A stretch of 19,271 bases of DNA from Clostridiales bacterium (GTDB lineage Bacteria > Bacillota > Clostridia > Lachnospirales > Anaerotignaceae). Each line of letters starts with the position of its first letter. The first letter of the stretch is position 1. The DNA is taken from positions 1-19,271 of the forward strand of contig JAHZAW010000057.1 in the NCBI GenBank assembly GCA_019423725.1. Direction: 5' to 3'. The position numbers and the translations under genes were made by a program. The notes beneath the pieces are model-generated. The model saw nothing but the letters and a program-made list of their open reading frames with translations. It searched no databases and was not told the origin of the DNA. Below are positions 11,542 through 18,804 of the stretch, piece after piece.

Positions 11542-13629
11542 TTAGTTAGCGCGTCTTCCCTCAAGAACCTTTTCCTGAACGCTCTTAGGGCACTGTTCAT
11601 AGTGGTCAACTTCCATTACGTAGTTACCACGTCCCTGAGTATTTGAACGAAGGTCTGTTGAGTATCCGAACATCTCAGCAAGGGGAACATAAGAATGGAT
11701 AACCTGAACACCATTTCTTGATTCCATACCTTCGATACGTCCACGTCTTGAGTTGATGTCGCCGATAACGTCACCCATATATTCTTCGGGAACTGTTACA
11801 GTAACCTTCATGATGGGCTCGAGGAGAACTGCGTCACCTTTCTTCATAGCTTCCTTGAACGCCATTGAACCAGCGATCTGGTAAGCCATTTCTGATGAGT
11901 CGACATCATGATATGATCCGTCGTAAACTTCAGCTTTAACGCCGACTACAGGATATCCGCCTAAGATACCGCTCTGCATAGCTTCCTGGATACCTTTGTC
12001 GATGGCGGGGATGTATTCCTTAGGGATAGCACCGCCGACAACGCTATTAACGAATTCATATGAATGTTCGGGATCTGTTCCGATGGGGTAGAATCTTACT
12101 TTACAGTGACCATACTGTCCACGGCCGCCTGACTGACGTACGAATTTACCTTCAACGTCAACTTCCTTAAGGAATGTCTCTCTGTAAGCAACCTGAGGTT
12201 TACCTACGTTAGCTTCTACCTTAAATTCACGGAGAAGACGGTCAACGATGATCTCCAGATGGAGCTCGCCCATACCTGAAATGATTGTATCGCCTGTCTC
12301 TGTATTTGTATATGTCTTGAATGTGGGGTCTTCCTCTGCAAGTTTTGCAAGAGCGATGCCCATCTTATCTCTGCCAGCCTTTGTCTTGGGCTCGATAGCA
12401 ACTGAGATAACGGGTTCAGGGAATACCATGGACTCAAGAACTACTTCGTGGTCTTCATCACAGATAGTATCACCTGTTGTTGTGAACTTAAGTCCAACAG
12501 CAGCTGCGATATCTCCTGAGTAAACTCTGTCGATTTCTTCTCTTTGGTTAGCGTGCATCTGAAGGATACGGCCAACACGTTCTTTCTTGCCCTTTACTGA
12601 GTTATATACATATGAACCGGAATCAAGTGTACCGGAGTAAACTCTGAAGAAAGCAAGTTTTCCAACGAAGGGGTCGTTCATGATCTTGAACGCAAGAGCT
12701 GCAAAAGGCTCTGTGTCTGAAGAATGTCTTTCAACTTCTTCACCAGTTGCAGGATCTGTACCCTTGATTGAAGGGATATCGATAGGTGCGGGAAGGTAGT
12801 CGATGATACCGTCAAGGAGTGCCTGAACACCCTTGTTTCTGTAAGCTGAACCGCAGAATACGGGAACAACTTCACAAGCTATACATCCCTTACGGAGAAC
12901 TTTCTTGATCTCATCGATTGAAAGTTCTTCTCCGCTGAGGTACTTGTCCATAAGTTCTTCATCAAGTTCTGCTACGCCCTCGATAAGGATTGTTCTGTAT
13001 TCCTCAGCCTTCTCGAGCATATCAGCGGGGATCTCCTGTTCCTCGATGACCTTTCCTACATCATCTTTATAAATGAGCGCCTTCATATTAAGAAGGTCGA
13101 TGTTACCGATATAATCCTGTTCTGAACCGATGGGGATTTCGAGTGGAATGGGTGTACAGCCAAGTCTGTCCTTCATCATGTCGATAACATTGTAAAAGTC
13201 TGCGCCCATGATGTCCATTTTATTTACGAAAGCCATACGGGGTACATTGTAATTATCTGCCTGACGCCATACTGTCTCTGACTGGGGCTCAACTCCGCCC
13301 TTTGCACAGAATACACATACTGCACCGTCAAGTACACGAAGTGAACGCTCAACCTCAACAGTAAAGTCAACGTGTCCCGGTGTATCTATGATGTTTATCC
13401 TGTTATTTTTCCAGTGACAAGTAGTAGCGGCAGATGTTATAGTAATACCTCTTTCCTGCTCCTGCTCCATCCAGTCCATTGTTGCTGTACCATCGTGTGT
13501 ATCACCGATTTTATAGTTACGGCCTGTATAGAACAAAATACGTTCTGTCAGAGTAGTTTTACCTGCATCGATATGTGCCATGATACCAATATTTCTGGTC
13601 CTGGCAAGTGGGAACTCTCTGTCTGCCAC
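11542..13629 (-). CDS. fusA: Elongation factor G
   Basis: Complete 695-residue five-domain translation GTPase. GTP-binding motifs: AHIDAGKT at 18-25, ERGITI switch I, DTPGH at 82-86 and NKMD at 136-139. The C-terminal half has GMGELHLEIIVDRL (domain III) and the domain V stretch EPIMKVTVTVPEEYMGDVIGDINSRRGRIEGM. EF-G drives translocation and, with ribosome recycling factor, recycling. The start is a GTG with GGAGG 7 nt upstream. A hairpin in the 75-nt spacer after rpsG comes just before that site. No terminator is seen after it, so it likely reads on into tuf. Confidence 0.98.
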   Translation of the reverse strand: MADREFPLARTRNIGIMAHIDAGKTTLTERILFYTGRNYKIGDTHDGTATMDWMEQEQERGITITSAATTCHWKNNRINIIDTPGHVDFTVEVERSLRVLDGAVCVFCAKGGVEPQSETVWRQADNYNVPRMAFVNKMDIMGADFYNVIDMMKDRLGCTPIPLEIPIGSEQDYIGNIDLLNMKALIYKDDVGKVIEEQEIPADMLEKAEEYRTILIEGVAELDEELMDKYLSGEELSIDEIKKVLRKGCIACEVVPVFCGSAYRNKGVQALLDGIIDYLPAPIDIPSIKGTDPATGEEVERHSSDTEPFAALAFKIMNDPFVGKLAFFRVYSGTLDSGSYVYNSVKGKKERVGRILQMHANQREEIDRVYSGDIAAAVGLKFTTTGDTICDEDHEVVLESMVFPEPVISVAIEPKTKAGRDKMGIALAKLAEEDPTFKTYTNTETGDTIISGMGELHLEIIVDRLLREFKVEANVGKPQVAYRETFLKEVDVEGKFVRQSGGRGQYGHCKVRFYPIGTDPEHSYEFVNSVVGGAIPKEYIPAIDKGIQEAMQSGILGGYPVVGVKAEVYDGSYHDVDSSEMAYQIAGSMAFKEAMKKGDAVLLEPIMKVTVTVPEEYMGDVIGDINSRRGRIEGMESRNGVQVIHSYVPLAEMFGYSTDLRSNTQGRGNYVMEVDHYEQCPKSVQEKVLEGRRAN

Positions 13630-13655
13630 GTTTATTCCTCCTTCATTTATCAGGC

Positions 13656-13685
13656 GGCCGCAAAGATCATTTCTTCACGGCAGCC
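13656..13685 (-). promoter_or_regulatory. Hairpin in the rpsG-fusA spacer, before the fusA ribosome binding site
   Basis: In transcript orientation GGCUGC pairs with GCGGCC (13685-13680 with 13661-13656), and GAAGA with UCUUU (13676-13672 with 13666-13662), with a 3-nt bulge and a 5-nt loop. It ends about 14 nt before the fusA Shine-Dalgarno. There is no U-run, so it is not a terminator. It may tune fusA translation relative to rpsG; this is inference. Confidence 0.4.
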
Positions 13686-13704
13686 ATAATCACGTAATTT
13701 TATA

Positions 13705-14175
13705 TTACCATTTGTAATGTGAGAAAGCTTTGTTTGCTTCTGCCATTTTGTGTGTTTCTTCTTTTTTCTTGCAAGCGCCGCCTGCGTTGTTAAGAGCGTC
13801 AAGGATTTCTCCTGCGAGACGTTCTTCCATTGTCTTTTCTCCACGTTTTCTGCTGTAGAGTGTGAGCCATCTGAGGCCGAGTGTACGTCTTCTGTCAGGT
13901 CTGATATCCATAGGCACCTGATATGTCGCACCACCTACACGACGGGCTTTAACTTCAAGAACGGGCATAATGTTGTTAAGAGCCTCTTCAAATACTTCAA
14001 GAGGATCTCTGCCTGTCTTCTCTCCTACTCTTTCAAACGCACCGTATACAATTTTCTCAGCAACACCTTTCTTACCATCAAGCATGATGCTGTTTACAAG
14101 CTTTGTAACAAGTGTGCTTTTGTATATAGGATCTGGTAAAACTTCTCTTTTTGCTACATGTCCTTTTCTAGGCAC
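13705..14175 (-). CDS. rpsG: 30S ribosomal protein S7
   Basis: Complete 156-residue protein of the standard length. It starts MPRKGHVAKREVLPDPIYKSTLVTKLVNSIMLDGKKG and has ALNNIMPVLEVKARRVGGATYQVPMDIRPDRRRTLGLRWL, the conserved RNA-binding face. S7 nucleates assembly of the 30S head and lies at the E-site exit; in E. coli it represses its own operon by binding the rpsL-rpsG spacer. The start is a GTG with AAGGAGGG 7 nt upstream. The upstream spacer (137 nt) can form two hairpins. Confidence 0.98.
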   Translation of the reverse strand: MPRKGHVAKREVLPDPIYKSTLVTKLVNSIMLDGKKGVAEKIVYGAFERVGEKTGRDPLEVFEEALNNIMPVLEVKARRVGGATYQVPMDIRPDRRRTLGLRWLTLYSRKRGEKTMEERLAGEILDALNNAGGACKKKEETHKMAEANKAFSHYKW

Positions 14176-14211
14176 GGTTCTTCCCTCCTTAATAAAAATA
14201 TTCTCTCATCG

Positions 14212-14285
14212 GTACTCGCGCATACTGTGTATGAGCGTACATGCCTGATACTCAATATCGTGATGCAATTCGCAGATTGTATTGA
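14212..14285 (-). promoter_or_regulatory. Structured rpsL-rpsG spacer, possible S7 target
   Basis: Two helices are visible in the 137-nt spacer. The first closes with UCAAUA/UAUUGA (14285-14280 with 14257-14252) and has an inner CAAU/AUUG. The second joins GUAC/GUAC and CAUAC-ACA-GUAUG (14240-14212), with an internal mismatch. In E. coli the equivalent spacer is the S7 repressor site. Structure is seen; S7 binding here is inferred from position. Confidence 0.45.
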
Positions 14286-14312
14286 CTGTATAAGGCATTA
14301 CATAAATCAAAA

Positions 14313-14735
14313 TTACTTCTTAGCTGCTTTAGGACGTTTAGCGCCGTATTTTGAACGAGCCTGCATTCTGTTAGCAACACCAGCTGTATCGAGTGTACCT
14401 CTGATGATATGGTAACGAACACCGGGTAAGTCCTTTACCCTTCCGCCTCTGATAAGAACAACGCTATGTTCCTGAAGGTTATGTCCTTCACCGGGGATGT
14501 AAGCTGTAACTTCGATACCGTTTGTAAGACGAACTCTGGCGATCTTTCTTAAAGCTGAGTTAGGCTTTTTAGGTGTAGAAGTTTTAACTGCTGTACAAAC
14601 TCCACGACGCTGAGGGCATGAAATGTCTGTAGCTTTCTTTTTAAGAGAGTTAAGACCTTTCTGAAGAGCGGGAGCAGTTGATTTTTTCTCTACTGTCTGT
14701 CTGCCCTTTCTGACTAACTGGTTAAATGTTGGCAT
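14313..14735 (-). CDS. rpsL: 30S ribosomal protein S12
   Basis: Complete 140-residue protein, first gene of the str operon. It starts MPTFNQLVRKGRQ and contains CPQRRGVC, TPKKPNSALRK and GGRVKDLPGVRYH. S12 lines the decoding centre. The residues where streptomycin resistance usually arises (K57 and K101 here, equal to K43 and K88 in E. coli mature-type numbering) are both the sensitive lysine. A roughly 14-residue insertion around residues 26-39 (KGLNSLKKKATDIS) is the known difference of Gram-positive S12 from E. coli. The frame is open up to 14825, but AGGAGGTG is placed 6 nt before the ATG at 14735, which also gives the conserved N-terminus. Confidence 0.98.
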   Translation of the reverse strand: MPTFNQLVRKGRQTVEKKSTAPALQKGLNSLKKKATDISCPQRRGVCTAVKTSTPKKPNSALRKIARVRLTNGIEVTAYIPGEGHNLQEHSVVLIRGGRVKDLPGVRYHIIRGTLDTAGVANRMQARSKYGAKRPKAAKK

Positions 14736-14790
14736 TAAAGTGCACCTCCTTATAGAATTAATACTTTCTGCCATTGCAATAAGTTCTTTT

Positions 14791-14836
14791 GTATGTCTAA
14801 TGACATACCAATAAAGTACCTGCACGCAGGCACTTT
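14791..14836 (-). promoter_or_regulatory. Two hairpins at the 5' end of the str operon leader
   Basis: The predicted transcript begins near 14833-14836, directly at a 10-bp hairpin, AAAGUGCCUG-CGUG-CAGGUACUUU (one G-U pair, 14836-14813). A second perfect 7-bp hairpin, GUAUGUC-AUUA-GACAUAC, follows (14808-14791). No U-run follows that would make a classical terminator. A hairpin at the extreme 5' end often protects mRNA from 5'-end dependent decay. Confidence 0.5.
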
Positions 14837-14839
14837 GTT

Positions 14840-14869
14840 AGTGTATCATTGAGATATCGCTTTTGTCAA
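14840..14869 (-). promoter_or_regulatory. Promoter of the str operon (rpsL-rpsG-fusA)
   Basis: On the minus strand a perfect -35, TTGACA (14869-14864), and TACACT (14845-14840) are separated by 18 bp. A run of seven A residues and other A/T tracts lie just upstream of the -35, like an UP element. The start would fall near 14833, about 100 nt before rpsL. The position after the rpoC terminator makes str a separate transcription unit. Confidence 0.8.
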
Positions 14870-14975
14870 TATTTTTTTCGCAATTCAACAAAAATTTACA
14901 GTGAATATTGGCTGGTTTTAACAAAATACTATTATTGTCAAAAATCCCAGGGTTTAATCAGCCCTTTGAGCCATA

Positions 14976-15002
14976 TTTTTATATTATTTTTATATTATTT
15001 TT
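14976..15002. repeat. 11-bp phased T-tract repeat upstream of the str promoter
   Basis: The 11-bp unit TTTTTATATTA occurs 2.5 times, giving T5 tracts at 14976-14980, 14987-14991 and 14998-15002. Phasing at about one helical turn should bend the DNA. It lies about 110-130 bp upstream of the str -35. It may be an upstream activating bend or just AT-rich spacer. Confidence 0.6.
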
Positions 15003-15082
15003 ATGTTTATCACTGTTTTATGCCAAGGCCTTCCCCGCTGTCATCCATTGTCGATCTGGAATCAAGCGGCACAGGCTGGCCT

Positions 15083-15110
15083 ATAAAAACGCCCCGGGAT
15101 ATCCGGGGCG
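15083..15110 (-). terminator. Intrinsic terminator of rpoBC
   Basis: A perfect 8-bp GC stem, CGCCCCGG with CCGGGGCG (15110-15103 and 15097-15090), has a 5-nt loop and is followed on the minus strand by TTTTTATAGG. It starts 16 nt after the rpoC stop codon. On the plus strand the same stem is followed by CTGTTTTT, so it might work in both directions. Confidence 0.93.
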
Positions 15111-15125
15111 CTGTTTTTAAAGTTA

Positions 15126-18100
15126 TCAGTCTTCTTTAAAATCAAAATCTGAACCTGAATCAAAATCAAAGTCGAGGTCTTCCTCAGCTTCCTTGTTTTC
15201 AAGACCAGTTTCGATCTCGATGTTTCTGTATCTTGCCATACCTGTACCGGCAGGGATAGGTTTACCGATGATAACGTTCTCTTTAAGACCGTTAAGAGGG
15301 TCGATCTTTCCTTTGATGGCTGCTTCAGTAAGAACTCTTGTTGTTTCCTGGAATGAAGCGGCTGAAAGGAATGAGTCTGTAGCAAGAGATGCCTTAGTGA
15401 TACCAAGAAGCACCCTTGTTCCCTTGGCAGGTTCTTTGCCCTGTTCCTCAAGCTCAGCGTTTGTATCCTCAAATGTGAGCCAGTCTACGAGGCTTCCGGG
15501 AAGGAAGTCTGTATCTCCGATCTCCTCGATCTTAACTCTCTTGAGCATCTGGCGGACGATTACCTCGATATGCTTATCGTTGATCTCAACACCCTGGAGT
15601 CTGTAAACTCTCTGAACTTCCTGGATCATATAGTCCTGAACGCCTCTCAGGCCTTTGATCTTAAGGATATCGTGAGGATTTACTGAACCTTCAGTGATCT
15701 CGTCGCCGGCGCCGATAACGTCACCGTCAAATACCTTTATTCTTGAGCCGTAAGGGATAAGATAATCCTTTGACTCTCCTGTTTCTTCATTAAAGATAGT
15801 AACTTCACGTTTCTTCTTATTATCTGTAACGGAAACTTTTCCGCCGAATTCTGAAATGATGGCAAGTCCCTTAGGCTTTCTTGCCTCGAAAAGCTCCTCG
15901 ACACGGGGAAGACCCTGTGTGATGTCGTCTCCGGCGATACCGCCTGTATGGAAGGTACGCATTGTAAGCTGTGTACCGGGCTCACCGATGGACTGAGCAG
16001 CGATGATACCAACTGACTCACCGATACGAACTGAACGTCCGCTGGCCATGTTGGCACCGTAGCACTTAGCACAGATACCGATCTTTGAACGGCATGTAAG
16101 TACTGTTCTGATAAGAACGCTCTTGATGCCTGCTTTTTCAACCTTTTCAGCCTGGTCAGGAGTGATCATAGTGTCAGCGGGAACTATGACCTCACCAGTT
16201 GCAGGATCAACGATATCGTTGATTGACCAGCGTCCTCTAAGTCTGTCCTGAAGACTTTCGATAACTTCATTTCCGTCAACAAAAGCGCTTACCCACAGGC
16301 CGGGAACTTCCTTGCCTTCGGGCGTGCAGTCCCACTCACGGATGATGATATCCTGTGAAACGTCAACAAGACGTCTTGTAAGGTAACCAGAGTCGGCTGT
16401 ACGAAGGGCCGTATCTGTAAGACCTTTACGAGCACCATGGGCTGAAATGAAGTACTCCAGAACTGAAAGACCTTCACGGAAGTTTGACTTGATGGGGAGC
16501 TCTATGATACCACCGGAAGGGTTGGCCATAAGTCCACGCATACCGGCAAGCTGTTTGATCTGGCTGTTTGAACCACGGGCTCCTGAGTCAGCCATCATGA
16601 AGATGTTGTTATATTTTCCAAGTCCCTTAAGAAGGGCATCTGTAATCTTATCGTTGGCGATGTTCCATGTTTCGATGACTTTGTTATGACGCTCGTCATC
16701 TGTCATGAAACCACGTCTATATTTCTTTGTGATCTTTTCAACTGTCTCCTCAGCCTCAGCAAGGTACTGTTTCTTTTCCTTAGGGATCTCCATATCTGAA
16801 ATGGAAACAGTAAGGGCTGCTCTTGTGGAGTACTTATAACCGAGGGACTTGATCTTGTCAAGCATATCGGCTGTTTCTGTAGCTCCGCGTCTGTTGATGC
16901 ACTTATTGATGATCTTACCGATCATTTTCTTTGTTACAAGGAAGTCGATCTCATATCTGAACTTCTCTTCATCGTTTGTTCTGTCGATGTAGCCGAGGTT
17001 CTGAGGTATAGCCTCATTGAATATGATCCTTCCGACTGTTGTAACTACTACCCTGCTTTCCTCTACACCGTCAAATGTAAGAGTCCTTCTTACCTTTACG
17101 GGCTCATGGAGAGATACTTCTCTGTTCTCGTATGCAAGGATAGCTTCCCTCTCATCCCTGTAGATCTTATATACGGGGTGCATGATGGGGTTTCCGTCAC
17201 CGTCAAGTACAGGGTTTCCATCGGCATCTGTTTCGGGTACCTGTTTAACAAGTTCATCCTTGCAGAGTGTAAGGTAGTACATACCAAGGATCATATCCTG
17301 TGTGGGAACGGTTACGGGCGCTCCGTCTGAAGGTTTCAGAAGGTTGTTAGGTGAGAGCAGAAGGAATCTGCACTCTGCCTGTGCCTCTACTGAAAGAGGT
17401 ACATGGACAGCCATCTGGTCACCATCGAAGTCGGCATTGTATGCTGTACAAACAAGAGGATGGAGTTTTATGGCACGGCCCTCAACGAGTACGGGCTCAA
17501 ATGCCTGGATACCAAGTCTATGAAGTGTAGGAGCACGGTTGAGCATAACGGGATGCTCTTTGATAACGTCCTCCAGCACGTCCCATACCTCTGTCTGAAG
17601 TCTTTCGATCATTCTCTTAGCTGATTTTACGTTGTGGGCCAGTCCCTTTTCAACGAGTTTTTTCATAACGAATGGCTTGAAAAGCTCGATGGCCATTTCC
17701 TTGGGAAGACCGCACTGATATATTTTAAGCTCAGGACCTACGACGATAACTGAACGTCCTGAATAGTCAACACGTTTACCAAGAAGGTTCTGACGGAAAC
17801 GTCCCTGCTTGCCTTTAAGCATATCAGAAAGAGATTTAAGAGGTCTGTTGCCGGGGCCTGTTACGGGTCTGCCGCGGCGGCCGTTGTCGATAAGGGCGTC
17901 AACGGCTTCCTGGAGCATCCTCTTTTCGTTTCTAACGATGATATCAGGAGCGCCCAGCTCAAGAAGTCTCTTAAGACGGTTATTTCTGTTTATTACTCGT
18001 CTGTAAAGGTCGTTAAGGTCACTTGTGGCGAAACGTCCACCATCAAGCTGTACCATGGGACGGATATCAGGAGGGATTACCGGGATGGCATCAAGTATCA

Positions 18101-18788
18101 TCCATTCGGGTTTATTTCCTGAAAGTCTGAAGGATTCAACGACCTCAAGACGTTTGATTATCCTTATTTTCTTCTGGCCTGTGGTGTTCACAAGCTGTTT
18201 TTTGAGTTCTTCGGACTCTTTTTCCAGGTCGATGGCGCAAAGGAGCTCTTTGATGGCTTCGGCACCCATTCCTACTCTGAATGTGTCGCCGTATTTTTCG
18301 AGCATATCCTTATACTCTCTCTCTGAAAGAAGGTCTTTCTGGTGAAGGTTAGTCTCACCGGGATCAAGGACGTTGTAGCTTCCGAAATAAAGCACCTTTT
18401 CAAGGGCCTTGGGAGACATTGAAAGTATAAGTCCCATACGGCTGGGGATTCCCTTGAAGTACCAGATGTGTGAAACGGGAGCTGCAAGTTCGATATGTCC
18501 CATACGCTCACGTCTTACCTTTGCCTTTGTTACCTCAACGCCGCATCGGTCGCAGACTACGCCTTTATATCTGATTCTTTTATATTTACCACAATGGCAC
18601 TCCCAGTCCTTTGTGGGTCCGAATATCCTTTCGCAGAAAAGACCGTCCCTCTCGGGTTTGAGTGTTCTGTAGTTGATAGTTTCAGGTTTCTTTACTTCAC
18701 CATGACTCCATTCACGAATTTTTTCCGGAGAAGCCAGGCCGATCTTGATCGAATCGAATACTATGCCCTGCTCTGTGTTCTGCTGCAT
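15126..18788 (-). CDS. rpoC: DNA-directed RNA polymerase beta' subunit
   Basis: Complete 1220-residue subunit, similar in length to other Firmicutes beta' and lacking the large insertions of proteobacteria. The N-terminal zinc site is C64, C66, C79, C82 (CHCGKYKRIRYKGVVCDRC). The catalytic magnesium loop NADFDGDQM is at 451-459, with D453, D455 and D457. The second zinc site is C821, C899, C906, C909. The trigger-loop region TMRTFHTGGIAG is intact. The C-terminus ends in an acidic, phenylalanine-spaced tail (EEDLDFDFDSGSDFDFKED). ATG start with GGGAG about 8 nt upstream, 16 nt after rpoB. Confidence 0.99.
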   Translation of the reverse strand: MQQNTEQGIVFDSIKIGLASPEKIREWSHGEVKKPETINYRTLKPERDGLFCERIFGPTKDWECHCGKYKRIRYKGVVCDRCGVEVTKAKVRRERMGHIELAAPVSHIWYFKGIPSRMGLILSMSPKALEKVLYFGSYNVLDPGETNLHQKDLLSEREYKDMLEKYGDTFRVGMGAEAIKELLCAIDLEKESEELKKQLVNTTGQKKIRIIKRLEVVESFRLSGNKPEWMILDAIPVIPPDIRPMVQLDGGRFATSDLNDLYRRVINRNNRLKRLLELGAPDIIVRNEKRMLQEAVDALIDNGRRGRPVTGPGNRPLKSLSDMLKGKQGRFRQNLLGKRVDYSGRSVIVVGPELKIYQCGLPKEMAIELFKPFVMKKLVEKGLAHNVKSAKRMIERLQTEVWDVLEDVIKEHPVMLNRAPTLHRLGIQAFEPVLVEGRAIKLHPLVCTAYNADFDGDQMAVHVPLSVEAQAECRFLLLSPNNLLKPSDGAPVTVPTQDMILGMYYLTLCKDELVKQVPETDADGNPVLDGDGNPIMHPVYKIYRDEREAILAYENREVSLHEPVKVRRTLTFDGVEESRVVVTTVGRIIFNEAIPQNLGYIDRTNDEEKFRYEIDFLVTKKMIGKIINKCINRRGATETADMLDKIKSLGYKYSTRAALTVSISDMEIPKEKKQYLAEAEETVEKITKKYRRGFMTDDERHNKVIETWNIANDKITDALLKGLGKYNNIFMMADSGARGSNSQIKQLAGMRGLMANPSGGIIELPIKSNFREGLSVLEYFISAHGARKGLTDTALRTADSGYLTRRLVDVSQDIIIREWDCTPEGKEVPGLWVSAFVDGNEVIESLQDRLRGRWSINDIVDPATGEVIVPADTMITPDQAEKVEKAGIKSVLIRTVLTCRSKIGICAKCYGANMASGRSVRIGESVGIIAAQSIGEPGTQLTMRTFHTGGIAGDDITQGLPRVEELFEARKPKGLAIISEFGGKVSVTDNKKKREVTIFNEETGESKDYLIPYGSRIKVFDGDVIGAGDEITEGSVNPHDILKIKGLRGVQDYMIQEVQRVYRLQGVEINDKHIEVIVRQMLKRVKIEEIGDTDFLPGSLVDWLTFEDTNAELEEQGKEPAKGTRVLLGITKASLATDSFLSAASFQETTRVLTEAAIKGKIDPLNGLKENVIIGKPIPAGTGMARYRNIEIETGLENKEAEEDLDFDFDSGSDFDFKED

Positions 18789-18804
18789 TTAACATTCTCC
18801 CTTC

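Noticed and set aside
14736..14825. N-terminal extension of rpsL by 30 codons
   Set aside because: The extension would start at a GTG without a ribosome binding site and translate through the leader hairpin and the real Shine-Dalgarno; S12 proteins begin at MPTFNQL.
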